From Microbacterium saccharophilum (lineage in GTDB: Bacteria > Actinomycetota > Actinomycetes > Actinomycetales > Microbacteriaceae), in NCBI RefSeq assembly GCF_007992455.1, contig NZ_BKAH01000003.1, positions 124,001 to 188,000 of the forward strand: a DNA stretch of 64,000 bases, written 5' to 3'. The position numbers were made by a program, and so were the translations under genes. The notes under the pieces were generated by a model. It was not told the origin of the DNA. It made no database searches and saw only the letters and a program-made list of their open reading frames with translations. Below, one piece after another: positions 45,794-54,276 of this stretch (the first letter of the stretch is position 1; each line of letters starts with the position of its first letter).

Positions 45794-46774
45794 CTACTCG
45801 CGGGCCTTGCTCATCAGATCGGCGCGCGGGTTCTCCTTCGACTCGAGCTCATGGAACCGCTCGAGCGCCTCCCGGGCCTTGTCATCCAGGTGCGACGGCA
45901 CGGCCACCTGCACCTCGGCGAGGAGGTCTCCGGTGCCTTTCGACGTCTGCACGCCGCGTCCCTTGACCCGCAGCACACGCCCGGAGGGCGTGCCCGGCGC
46001 GACCCGGAGCTTGACGGGATCGCCGCCGAGCGTCGGGACTTCGATCGTCGCGCCGAGCGCCGCCTCCGTGAACGTCACGGGAACGGTGACGCGGAGGTTC
46101 AGGCCGTCACGGGTGAACACCGGATGCGGGCGCACCGCGACCGCCACGACGATGTCGCCCGGCTCGCCGCCGTCCGGCGACGGCCGCCCACGGCCGCGGA
46201 GGCGGATCTTCTGCCCGTCGGCGACGCCGGCGGGGATCTTGACCTTGAACGGCTTGCCGTCCTCGCCCTGCAGCGAGATCGTCTCCCCGCGGACGGCGGT
46301 CTGGAAGTCCAGCGTCGTCCGGGCGGTGACGTCGGCGCCGCGCTGCGGCCCGCCGAACCCGCGGAACCCGCCGGAGGGCTGGCCGAACCGGCCGGAGCCG
46401 AAGCGTCCGCCGGTCTGCTCGCCGAACATCGCGAACAGGTCGTCGAAGTCAGCGGTCTGCGCGCCCCCCCGGCCGCCGAAGCGGCTGAAGACGTCCTCGA
46501 AGCCGCCGCCGGCGCCGGGCGCCTGGAAGCGCGCGCCGGAGCCCATGGCGCGGATCTGGTCGTACTCGGCGCGCTGCTCCTTGTCGCTCAGCACGGCGTA
46601 CGCCTCGCTGATCTCCTTGAACTTCGCCTCGGCGCCCGCATCACCCTGATTGGAGTCGGGGTGATGCGTGCGCGCGAGTTTGCGGTACGTCTTCTTCAGG
46701 TCGGCGTCGGTGACGTCCTTGCTGACACCGAGGACCTTGTAGAAGTCCTTGTCGAACCAGTCCTGACTGGCCAT
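45794..46774 (-). CDS. dnaJ: DnaJ co-chaperone without zinc finger (type II/CbpA-like)
   Basis: A 326-residue J protein: J domain (residues 8-75) with HPD in ARTHHPDSNQG, a Gly/Phe-rich linker (about 80-140), then two C-terminal substrate-binding beta domains (ISLQGEDGKPFKVKIPAG and GATIEVPTLGGDPVKLRV). None of the four CxxCxGxG zinc-finger repeats of classical DnaJ is present, so it resembles CbpA/DNAJB in plan although it sits in the dnaK operon. It starts 15 nt after grpE ends. Confidence 0.93.
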   Translation of the reverse strand: MASQDWFDKDFYKVLGVSKDVTDADLKKTYRKLARTHHPDSNQGDAGAEAKFKEISEAYAVLSDKEQRAEYDQIRAMGSGARFQAPGAGGGFEDVFSRFGGRGGAQTADFDDLFAMFGEQTGGRFGSGRFGQPSGGFRGFGGPQRGADVTARTTLDFQTAVRGETISLQGEDGKPFKVKIPAGVADGQKIRLRGRGRPSPDGGEPGDIVVAVAVRPHPVFTRDGLNLRVTVPVTFTEAALGATIEVPTLGGDPVKLRVAPGTPSGRVLRVKGRGVQTSKGTGDLLAEVQVAVPSHLDDKAREALERFHELESKENPRADLMSKARE

Positions 46775-46789
46775 GGAACTCCTCTCCGA

Positions 46790-47404
46790 CTACTCCGCCG
46801 GGACGGCGACGACGACCTTCGCCGGCCGCAGCTCGGTGGTGCCGAGCCGGTAGCCGACCTCGACGACCTCGAGGACCGTCGCAGTCTCGACACCGGGTGT
46901 CGGCGCCTGGAAGATCGCCTCGTGCTGCTGCGGGTCGAACGCCTCGCCGGCGACGCCGTAGGCGGTGACGCCCATGCGCTCGGCGACGCCCCGGAGCTTC
47001 TCGGCGATCTGCGTGAAGGGGGTGCCCTCCTCGAGGTCGCCGTGCTTCTCGGCACGGTCCAGGTCGTCGAGGACGGGCAGGAGGCCCTTCGCGACCGCGC
47101 CCTTGGCGCGCTCGATCTCGGCTTCCCGCTGCTCCTCGGTCCGGCGGCGGTAGTTGGCGTACTCGGCCTGCAGGCGCTTGAGGTCCAGGAGCAGGTCGTG
47201 CTCCGCGGCGGGGGCGTCCGCGACGGTCGCCTCATCGGACTGCATCGCGCCGAGGATGTCCTCGACGGTCAGCTCGTCCTCCTCGGCGACGTCGTCCTCG
47301 ACGATGTCCTCCTGCGAATCAGGGTCGGAGACCTGCGCCTCCGACCCCTCCTCGCCGAGGACCTCGTCGCCTTCTTCGGGCTGTTCGAAGTCCTTCTTCG
47401 TCAT
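46790..47404 (-). CDS. grpE: nucleotide exchange factor GrpE
   Basis: A 204-residue protein: a long acidic N-terminal extension (about 70 residues rich in Glu/Asp), a coiled coil DLKRLQAEYANYRRRTEEQR, the VLDDLDRAEKHGD segment, and the C-terminal beta domain (HEAIFQAPTPGVETATVLEV, VGYRLGTTELRPAKVVV). It releases ADP from DnaK. It begins 5 nt after the dnaK stop. Confidence 0.95.
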   Translation of the reverse strand: MTKKDFEQPEEGDEVLGEEGSEAQVSDPDSQEDIVEDDVAEEDELTVEDILGAMQSDEATVADAPAAEHDLLLDLKRLQAEYANYRRRTEEQREAEIERAKGAVAKGLLPVLDDLDRAEKHGDLEEGTPFTQIAEKLRGVAERMGVTAYGVAGEAFDPQQHEAIFQAPTPGVETATVLEVVEVGYRLGTTELRPAKVVVAVPAE

Positions 47405-47409
47405 GAGTC

Positions 47410-49284
47410 CTACTTCTTCTCGTCCTCGTCGTCGACGACCTCGGCGTCGATGACATCCTCTTCCGCGGATGCCGTCGGCGCGTCGCCCTCGGCACCGGGC
47501 TGCGCACCGGCATCCGGCGCCTGCTGCTCGGCCTGCGACGAGGCGTAGATGGCCTCACCGAGCTTCGTCTGCGACGTGTTCAGCTTGTCGAACGCCGTCT
47601 TCACGGCGTCGTCGTCGTCACCGGCGAGCGCCGTCTTGAGCGCGTCGACGTCGGCCTGCACCTCGGTCTTGACGTTCTCCGGCAGCTTGTCGGCGTTGTC
47701 GGCGATGAGCTTGTCGATCGAGTACGACAGGGTCTCGGCCTGGTTGCGGACCTCGGCGGCCTCACGGCGCTTCTTGTCCTCGGCGGCGTGCTCCTCGGCC
47801 TCGCGCACCATGCGCTCGATGTCGTCCTTCGGCAGCGAGGAGCCGCCGGTGATCGTCATCGACTGCTCCTTGCCGGTGCCCTTGTCCTTGGCGGACACGT
47901 GCACGATGCCGTTCGCATCGATGTCGAAGGTGACCTCGACCTGAGGGATGCCGCGCGGCGCCGGCGCGATGCCGGTCAGCTCGAACGTGCCCAGCGGCTT
48001 GTTGTCGCGCGTGAAGTCACGCTCGCCCTGGAAGACCTGGATCGCGACGGACGGCTGGTTGTCGTCGGCCGTCGTGAAGGTCTCGCTGCGCTTGGTCGGG
48101 ATGGCGGTGTTGCGCTCGATGAGCTTCGTCATGATGCCGCCCTTGGTCTCGATGCCGAGGCTGAGGGGGGTCACGTCGATGAGCAGCACATCCTTGCGCT
48201 CACCCTTGAGGACGCCGGCCTGGAGGGCCGCGCCGACGGCGACGACCTCGTCCGGGTTGACGCCCTTGTTGGGCTCCTTGCCGGTCTCCTGCTTGACCAG
48301 CTCGCCCACGGAGGGCATGCGGGTCGAGCCGCCGACGAGCACGACGTGGTCGATGTCGGCGACCTTGATGCCGGCCTCGCGGATGACGTCCTCGAACGGC
48401 TTCTTGGTGCGGTCGAGCAGGTCCTTGGTGAGGTCCTCGAACTTCGCGCGCGTCAGCGTCTCGGACAGCGACACGGGGCCGGAGTCCGTCAGCGAGAGGT
48501 ACGGCAGGTTGATGCTGGTGCTCGTCGAGGACGACAGCTCCTTCTTCGCCTGCTCCGCGGCCTCCTTGAGGCGCTGCAGAGCGATCTTGTCACCCGAGAC
48601 GTCGACGCCGGTCGTGTCCTTGAACTGCTTGATGAGGTAGTCCACGACCCGCTGGTCCCAGTCGTCGCCACCGAGGCGGTTGTCACCGGCGGTGGAGCGC
48701 ACCTGGATGGTGGAGAAGTCGTCGTCCTTGCCCACCTCGAGGAGGGAGACGTCGAACGTGCCGCCACCGAGGTCGAAGACGAGGATGAGCTCGTCCTCCT
48801 TGCCCTTGTCCAGGCCGTACGCGAGGGCGGCGGCGGTGGGCTCGTTGATGATGCGGAGGACGTTGAGGCCCGCGATCTCGCCGGCCTCCTTCGTGGCCTG
48901 ACGCTCGGCGTCGTTGAAGTACGCGGGGACCGTGATGACGGCATCCGTCACGGTGTCGCCCAGGTACTGCTCGGCGTCGCGCTTGAGCTTCTGCAGGATG
49001 CGGGCGGAGATCTCCTGGGGCGTGTACGCCTTGCCGTCGATCGACTGGGTCTTCCAGTCGGTGCCCATGTGGCGCTTGACGGAAGTCAGGGTGCGGTCGA
49101 CGTTCGTGACGGCCTGGCGCTTGGCGGTCTCGCCGACGAGCACCTCGCCGTCCTTCGTGAACGCGACGACCGACGGGGTCGTGCGGAAGCCCTCGGCGTT
49201 GGCGATGACCTTCGGCTCGCCGCCTTCGAGGACAGAGACGACGGAGTTCGTCGTCCCGAGGTCGATACCCACTGCACGTGCCAT
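47410..49284 (-). CDS. dnaK: Hsp70 chaperone DnaK
   Basis: A 624-residue Hsp70. The nucleotide-binding domain starts [18 protein letters not shown], has [36 protein letters not shown] [15 protein letters not shown], and [15 protein letters not shown]. The substrate domain follows [14 protein letters not shown]. The tail ends [20 protein letters not shown] 49284 has AAGGAG 8 nt upstream; the longer frame upstream lacks a ribosome site. Two HAIR-like sites precede it. Confidence 0.97.
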   Translation of the reverse strand: MARAVGIDLGTTNSVVSVLEGGEPKVIANAEGFRTTPSVVAFTKDGEVLVGETAKRQAVTNVDRTLTSVKRHMGTDWKTQSIDGKAYTPQEISARILQKLKRDAEQYLGDTVTDAVITVPAYFNDAERQATKEAGEIAGLNVLRIINEPTAAALAYGLDKGKEDELILVFDLGGGTFDVSLLEVGKDDDFSTIQVRSTAGDNRLGGDDWDQRVVDYLIKQFKDTTGVDVSGDKIALQRLKEAAEQAKKELSSSTSTSINLPYLSLTDSGPVSLSETLTRAKFEDLTKDLLDRTKKPFEDVIREAGIKVADIDHVVLVGGSTRMPSVGELVKQETGKEPNKGVNPDEVVAVGAALQAGVLKGERKDVLLIDVTPLSLGIETKGGIMTKLIERNTAIPTKRSETFTTADDNQPSVAIQVFQGERDFTRDNKPLGTFELTGIAPAPRGIPQVEVTFDIDANGIVHVSAKDKGTGKEQSMTITGGSSLPKDDIERMVREAEEHAAEDKKRREAAEVRNQAETLSYSIDKLIADNADKLPENVKTEVQADVDALKTALAGDDDDAVKTAFDKLNTSQTKLGEAIYASSQAEQQAPDAGAQPGAEGDAPTASAEEDVIDAEVVDDEDEKK

Positions 49285-49328
49285 GTGTGCTGCTCCTTCT
49301 ATCAATGGAAAGTCTGGGGGCGGCCCAA

Positions 49329-49349
49329 CCTGAGCCGCGATGACTCAAG
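49329..49349. promoter_or_regulatory. HAIR operator before dnaK
   Basis: CCTGAGC-N7-ACTCAAG matches the HspR consensus at 12 of 14 arm bases and lies 45 bp before the dnaK ATG, at the expected promoter position. Confidence 0.9.
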
Positions 49350-49381
49350 TGTACGCGGACGCACCCAGTGGGTCAAATGAA

Positions 49382-49402
49382 GTTGAGTCTGGTCGTATCA
49401 AG
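49382..49402. promoter_or_regulatory. second, weaker HAIR-like site
   Basis: GTTGAGT-N7-TATCAAG keeps the N7 spacing and 11 of 14 arm bases of the HAIR consensus, 32 bp beyond the first site. It may allow cooperative HspR binding, as tandem HAIRs do in other actinobacteria. Confidence 0.6.
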
Positions 49403-49700
49403 TTCGGGGATGGCGGTCGGCGACGGATGCCGGTGGAGATCATGCTGAACCGCGCGATGCCAGGGATCGGGGGGTTCCTTGTGAAAAACCTGAGGGTTCC
49501 TTGTGGGTGGGGCTGGGGCTCACGAGACGTTCGGACGATCTTGCGGAGGTGCTCGCTGCGATCGGGGGTGCTTCTTGAGGTCGGGTCGAGAGACTCATCA
49601 TGTGCTCGACAAGCCGCCCCGGATCTGAATCGCAGGCAGCACGACCCGCACCCCACAACCCCCCGAAAAGGCGGCCACGAGCCGCGAAAGGACCCCCATC

Positions 49701-50276
49701 ATGAACAAGATCGCCAAGGCCTCCATCGCCACCGCAGCGGGCGTCGCCCTCCTCCTCGGCGGTGCCGGCACGTTCGCCACGTGGAACGCCTCCGCCGCCG
49801 AAGCCGGCAGCAGCACCATCGTCGCGGGCAACCTCGTCGTCGAGGACACCAAGGTCGCCGGCACGTGGACCGCCAACGGGTCGCCGATCACGATCGCCAC
49901 CTACGCCGTGTCCCCCGGTGACGTCCTCACCTACACGAAGACCATGAAGATCAAGGCGGACGGTGACAGCCTGCAGGCCATCCCGGCGCTCACGGGCGGC
50001 TCGATCGTCGCAGCCAACCCCACGAACGCCGCCGACCAGGCCCTGGCCGCGTCGCTCCTGAAGACCGCGACGCTCACGGCGAGCGGCACCGGCATCGTCC
50101 AGACCGGCGACACCTTCACCGTCGTCCCGGGCGCCGGCACCACCGACCAGATCGCCACGATCACCGCGACCATCACCTTCCCGAAGTCGGCCACGGCCGG
50201 CGCCGAGAACGCGAGCATGAACGGCGCCGTGAACCTCACCGGCTTCACCGTCTCCCTCACGCAGAAGACCGCGTGA
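49701..50276 (+). CDS. surface/secreted protein with alternate (SipW-type) signal peptide, 1
   Basis: A 191-residue exported protein. The signal is MNKIAKASIATAAGV, a hydrophobic Gly/Leu core and GTFATWNASA, the aromatic motif seen in SipW-dependent proteins such as TasA and camelysin. The mature part is Thr/Ala/Val-rich and predicted all-beta, without Cys, with regular ATITATITFPK-like strands. Such proteins form fibres in Bacillus; whether this one does is unknown. It leads an operon of three signal-sharing proteins and a matching signal peptidase. AAAGGA lies 10 nt before the ATG. Confidence 0.85.
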   Translation: MNKIAKASIATAAGVALLLGGAGTFATWNASAAEAGSSTIVAGNLVVEDTKVAGTWTANGSPITIATYAVSPGDVLTYTKTMKIKADGDSLQAIPALTGGSIVAANPTNAADQALAASLLKTATLTASGTGIVQTGDTFTVVPGAGTTDQIATITATITFPKSATAGAENASMNGAVNLTGFTVSLTQKTA

Positions 50277-50341
50277 TCCGTGGGCCCGTCGCCCCGGCGG
50301 CGGGCCCTTCCGGCCCCCGAAGCTTCGAACCGAGGATCCTG

Positions 50342-50923
50342 ATGTCCCGACGCACCGACCGCCACGCCGCACGGCGCGCGCAGCGGGCTGCGTCGGCTCC
50401 GCGCCGGATCCTCCTGGCCGTGGTGGGGACCGCGGCCACGATCGTGCTGGGGATCACCGCCGGCGGCGCCACATACGCCGCCTGGTCGGTCGCCGCCCCG
50501 GCGTCGAGCGCCACCACGCTCCGCGCCGGGTCGGCGGGCCTCACGGTCACGAACCCCCAGCTCGCCGCCACCGGCCTCTACCCGGGCCGCACGGTCTACG
50601 CGGCCACGACGGTCCGCAACACCGGCACCACGCCGCTGAGCCTCAGCATCACCTCCACGGCCACCGCCACCGCCTTCACCTCGGCACTCGTCGTCACGGC
50701 GGGCACCGCCGCGTCGGCGGCGGACTGCGCAGCCGGCCGGGTCACCGCCCCCGTCACCGCGACGATCGGCACGACCCGCGCCCTCGGCGGCACCCTCTCC
50801 CCCGGCGCGTCCGCACTCGTCTGCATCGGCCTCGGCCTCCCCGACAGCGCACCCGCCGCCGCAGCCGGCGCCGCCGCATCCCCCCTCACCCTCACCGTCT
50901 CCGGAACGCAGGTCCAGCCATGA
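50342..50923 (+). CDS. surface/secreted protein with alternate signal peptide, 2
   Basis: A 193-residue exported protein. It has a very basic N-region (RRTDRHAARRAQRAASAPRR), a hydrophobic helix, and GGATYAAWSVAA at the signal end, matching the AxW pattern of its neighbours. The mature domain is Ala/Thr-rich beta with GRTVYAATTVRNTGTTPLSL, similar to a domain in the next protein (LVLANTGTTPLTY). Two Cys (ADCAAG, LVCIG) could form a disulfide. Its stop overlaps the next ATG (ATGA). No known function. Confidence 0.82.
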   Translation: MSRRTDRHAARRAQRAASAPRRILLAVVGTAATIVLGITAGGATYAAWSVAAPASSATTLRAGSAGLTVTNPQLAATGLYPGRTVYAATTVRNTGTTPLSLSITSTATATAFTSALVVTAGTAASAADCAAGRVTAPVTATIGTTRALGGTLSPGASALVCIGLGLPDSAPAAAAGAAASPLTLTVSGTQVQP

Positions 50924-51846
50924 TCCGTCGCCGCCACCTCGGCCCCGTCGCCGCGCTGGTCACCCTCGCGGTGCTCGGCGGGTCGGGCGCCGCAGTGGCG
51001 ACCTGGACCGCCGCCGCCTCCGTCTCGGCCACGGCATCCTCCGCGACGGCCGCGACGACACTCACGCAGGCCGGCTCTCTCACGACCACGTACGCGTACG
51101 CCGGCACCTCGTCGTCGCCGGTCGGCGGAACCCTCGTCCTCGCGAACACGGGCACGACACCGCTCACCTACACCCTGACGACGCAGCTCGCCACGGGCAG
51201 CAGCAGCGCCCTCGCCCAGAAGACGACGCTGTCGCTGTGGACGGGCACGTGCGGCGCCGCCGCCCCCACGTCGGGAGTGGTGACCACGACGCTCGCCAAC
51301 CCGACGCCGGCGCTGCCCGCCGCCGCGCAGAACCTGGCGGCCGGCGCATCCGTCACAGTGTGCGTGGCCACCAAGATCGCAGGCACCGACGCGGGAAGCA
51401 GCAATGCTGCCCTGCAGGGTCAGAGCGTCACCGCGACCTTCACCGCCACCGGCGCGGTCGGCGCGAACTGGAAGGCCACCTCGACCGCCGCCCCACTGAC
51501 CCAGAGCGTCTACCGCCTCGGGGGGATCGGCGCGGTGACCTGCACGGACTCCTTCTTCCGGACCTCCGTCACTCTCCGATGGAACGCTCCGGCGAACACT
51601 GCGCCGGGGTCGACCGTCTCCTATCGCATCTACGACGTCGAGACGAACCGCGAACTCGGCACGTCCACGACGACGGCCGTCACGCTCAACGCCCGCGACA
51701 TCAACCCCAAGGGCGTCTACCAGTTCGCGGTGGAGGCCCGGGAGTCCGCCTACGGTACGAGCGCCGAGCCCAGCGCGCCCGTCACCCTCGAACGCAGCAG
51801 CATCTTCGGGCTCGGCATCACCCCCACACTGGAGTGCGCATCATGA
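50920..51846 (+). CDS. surface/secreted protein with alternate signal peptide, 3, with C-terminal Fn3-like domain
   Basis: A 308-residue exported protein. The N-terminus is MIRRRHLG, a hydrophobic core, then AVATWTAAASVSATAS. Residues about 50-195 repeat the NTGTTPL beta domain. Residues about 210-305 (VTLRWNAPANTAPGSTVSYR, then KGVYQFAVEARESA) look like a fibronectin type III or Ig-like module, often used for binding at the cell surface. The last Cys (TLECAS) may pair with Cys in AVTCTDSF. The peptidase gene follows with an ATGA overlap. Confidence 0.82.
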   Translation: MIRRRHLGPVAALVTLAVLGGSGAAVATWTAAASVSATASSATAATTLTQAGSLTTTYAYAGTSSSPVGGTLVLANTGTTPLTYTLTTQLATGSSSALAQKTTLSLWTGTCGAAAPTSGVVTTTLANPTPALPAAAQNLAAGASVTVCVATKIAGTDAGSSNAALQGQSVTATFTATGAVGANWKATSTAAPLTQSVYRLGGIGAVTCTDSFFRTSVTLRWNAPANTAPGSTVSYRIYDVETNRELGTSTTTAVTLNARDINPKGVYQFAVEARESAYGTSAEPSAPVTLERSSIFGLGITPTLECAS

Positions 51847-52502
51847 CCACCGCCACCGCATCCTTCCCCACCGTCACGCTGCCGACCGCCACGCGTCGCG
51901 CGCACCGCGAAGAAGCCCGCATCCGCACCGAGGGCGAGCACGGTCTGCTCCACTACCTCGGCGTGGGCCTGAGCAGCGGCCTGCTCGTCCTTCTCCTCGC
52001 CGTCGCGGTCGCCGTCGTCGCCCTCCCCGCCCTCGTCGGCGGCAGCGCGATGACGGTGCTCACCCAGTCGATGGAGCCCACGCTCCCCCCGGGCACCCTC
52101 GTCGTCGTCAAGCCGACACCGGCCGACGAGATCGCCATCGGCGACGTCGTGACCTACCAGATCCGCTCCGGCGAGGCCGCCGTGGTGAGCCACCGCGTCA
52201 TCTCGAAGACCTACACAGACGGCGAGCTGACCTTCATCACGCAGGGCGACAACAACACCGAACCGGATGCCGACCCTGTCCGCGCCGTGCAGATCCGCGG
52301 CACCATCTGGTACAGCTTCCCGCTGCTCGGCTGGGTGAACAGCCTGCTCACCGGCGCGAACCGCACGCTGGTCCTCGCGATCTCCGCCGGCGGTCTGTTC
52401 CTCTATGCGGTGTTCGAAGTCGTCCAGGCCGCGCGCGAGCGCGCCCGGCGGCGGGCAGCCGACGCAGCCGAGGCCGCCGGCGAGGCGACCTCGCCCCGGT
52501 GA
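51843..52502 (+). CDS. sipW: signal peptidase I of SipW/ER type (S26B, Ser/His)
   Basis: A 219-residue membrane peptidase. One N-terminal helix (SGLLVLLLAVAVAVVALPAL), then catalytic Ser in VLTQSMEPTLPPG, and His in VVSHRVIS where bacterial LepB would have Lys. This Ser/His pair defines the S26B (SipW, archaeal, ER) class. Next come FITQGDNNTEPDADPV and a C-terminal helix with a basic tail. SipW processes TasA-type precursors in Bacillus. Here it should cut the three preceding proteins, to which it is coupled by the ATGA overlap. Confidence 0.92.
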   Translation: MTTATASFPTVTLPTATRRAHREEARIRTEGEHGLLHYLGVGLSSGLLVLLLAVAVAVVALPALVGGSAMTVLTQSMEPTLPPGTLVVVKPTPADEIAIGDVVTYQIRSGEAAVVSHRVISKTYTDGELTFITQGDNNTEPDADPVRAVQIRGTIWYSFPLLGWVNSLLTGANRTLVLAISAGGLFLYAVFEVVQAARERARRRAADAAEAAGEATSPR

Positions 52503-52517
52503 CGCACCTGCGCCGGA

Positions 52518-53572
52518 TCAGGACCGCTCGAGGTATTTGACGACGGCCTGCACGCGCCGATGCACGTCGGCATCCTGAGCCAGCCGCGGTGCGCCGCCGG
52601 CCCGGGAACCGGCGCACCCTCCGCGTCGACGTACTCCCCCGTCGTCTCGGCCCAGAACGCGAGCGACAGGCTCGGGTCGCCGAGCGTGCGAGACAGGGCC
52701 GTCACGAGGGAGGCCCGGGTCGCCGGCGCCGAGCCCAGCCATGTCCCGAGCTCCTCGACCTCGCCGACGCGAGCGAACCCGCCGCGGAGCATGCCCAGGC
52801 CGAAGGCCACCGGCACCCCGCTCACGACGGCGAGCTGGATGTGGAAGGCGACCAGCGGGTCGACCCCGAGCAGCCCCTTGAGCAGGTAGCCGGTCGCCTG
52901 GATCAGGATGACGGCGAGCACCCCGTAGGAGAACAGCGGGACGAGGACGCGTCGGTGCCCCGCGTCCGCGGCGCGCAGGCGCCGGACGAGGATGACCGCG
53001 GTCGCCGCCGTCACGATCGCGCCGGCGCCGATCTGGAGCGCCCGCGCGGCCCCGACCAGGGCCGGGGCGTCGACGACGGCGAAGAGCGGGAACGGTCCGT
53101 CCGGATCGCACAGGTACAGCGGCGCCTGGACGACGGTCGAGTTGAGGTAGGCGACGACGACGATCGCACGCGCCGCGCCCGGCGCCAGCCGCCCGCTCGG
53201 GAACGCCAGCAGGAGATGCAGGACCGCCGGCAGCGCGAGGGTCGCGCACACGGCGCCGAGCCCTACGAGCACCGGGATTCCCGTGTTCGCGACGGTGCCG
53301 AGGTAGAGCATCAATCCTGCCCAGACGAGCAGGAACCCCATCGGGTTGCTGGGGCGACGCTGCCAGGCGAGCACCCCGACGCCGACGTACAGCCAGAACG
53401 CAGCCGTCAGCGCGCACATCGTCGCGAGCCCCGGGCCGTCCGGGCGGGCGAGCGCGATCTGGAAGACGCCGAGCAGCACGGCGAACGCCGCGACCATCGC
53501 CAGGGCGCGCGCGATCGAGCGGGTGGGCGCGGAGCTGGAGCGCACCGGCCGGATGCGGGGGGAAGTGGGCAT
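52518..53572 (-). pseudogene. deletion remnant: sensor-kinase N-terminus joined to the end of a response regulator
   Basis: From ATG 53572 the frame encodes about 330 residues of a NarL-class kinase: eight or so membrane helices, then ELGTWLGSAPATRASLVTAL and LAFWAETTGEYVDAEGAPVP, the start of the GAF-like domain of such kinases. Around 52600 it loses similarity and would run antisense into the sipW gene. Another frame then gives LAQDADVHRRVQAVVKYLER-S-stop (stop 52518), the usual last residues of a LuxR-type response regulator. The kinase core and most of the regulator have been deleted. The coding frame itself continues to 52403, so a truncated protein could still be made. Confidence 0.75.
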
Positions 53573-53651
53573 CGGAACCAGACGACGGGGACTCCCATTC
53601 TGTCGGTTCCCCGCGCCGGCGGGAGAGACTCAGGTCCTCACGTGGCGCAAG

Positions 53652-54224
53652 ATGGATGCCGTGGCTCTCCCCTGGGATTTCCGGCCGCTCGACGGCGAGC
53701 GCGTGCGCTTGACGGCGCTGCGGCAGAGCGACCTCGACCCGCTGTACGCGATGCAGTCCGATCCGGACGTGTGCCGGTACCTGCTCTATGAGCCGCGTTC
53801 CCGCGACCAGGTCGTGGACGTGCTGGCGCGGGATGCCGGCGCCCTGCGCCTGGAGAACGCCGGTGACTACCTGCAGCCGGCCATCCGCGACCGCGAGGGT
53901 CGCTTCCTCGGCACGATGTACCTCGAGCTGCACAGCGTCGAGGACCGGACGGCGGAGATCGGGTGGATCCTGCTGCCGGAGCACCAGGGGCACGGCTACG
54001 CGCAGGAGGCGGCGACCGTGCTGCTGGACCTCTGCTTCGGTGAGCTCGGGCTGCACCGCGTCTACGCGGAACTCGACCCTCGCAACACGGCATCCGTCGC
54101 CCTCTGCACCCGCCTCGGGATGCGCGAGGAAGGGCTCTTCCGCGAGCACATGTGGCTCAAGGGCGAGTGGACCGACACGGGCCATCACGCGATCCTGGAA
54201 CGCGAATGGGCGGCTCGCAGATAA
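53652..54224 (+). CDS. GNAT family N-acetyltransferase (RimJ/RimL-like)
   Basis: A 190-residue acetyltransferase. It has LDGERVRLTALRQSDLDPLY at the start, motif A IGWILLPEHQGHGYAQEAAT with the acetyl-CoA loop Q-x-x-G-x-A, and HRVYAELDPRNTASVALCTR plus LGMREEGLFREH, typical of the RimJ/L branch that acetylates amino groups of proteins or antibiotics. ATG 53652 lacks a strong ribosome site, and a few codons either way are possible. The target is unknown. Confidence 0.9.
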   Translation: MDAVALPWDFRPLDGERVRLTALRQSDLDPLYAMQSDPDVCRYLLYEPRSRDQVVDVLARDAGALRLENAGDYLQPAIRDREGRFLGTMYLELHSVEDRTAEIGWILLPEHQGHGYAQEAATVLLDLCFGELGLHRVYAELDPRNTASVALCTRLGMREEGLFREHMWLKGEWTDTGHHAILEREWAARR

Positions 54225-54276
54225 CCTGGGCACGCGCCGCGCCGCTGCGGCCCACCCTCTCCCGAAGGATGACCGC

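Larger units (their letters stand above)
49285..49700. promoter_or_regulatory. 416-bp divergent region between dnaK and the SipW-type module
   Basis: No gene is visible. It holds a HAIR at 49329-49349, a degenerate second HAIR at 49382-49402, and a 12-bp direct repeat GGGTTCCTTGTG at 49472-49483 and 49494-49505, exactly 22 bp apart. Further on, an AAAGGA ribosome site lies 10 nt before ATG 49701. No clear -35/-10 pair for the rightward operon was found. Confidence 0.6.

Noticed and set aside
52403..52517. C-terminal 38 codons of the kinase remnant frame
   Set aside because: They are the antisense of the sipW 3' end and carry no kinase similarity, so they are treated as read-through beyond the deletion junction.
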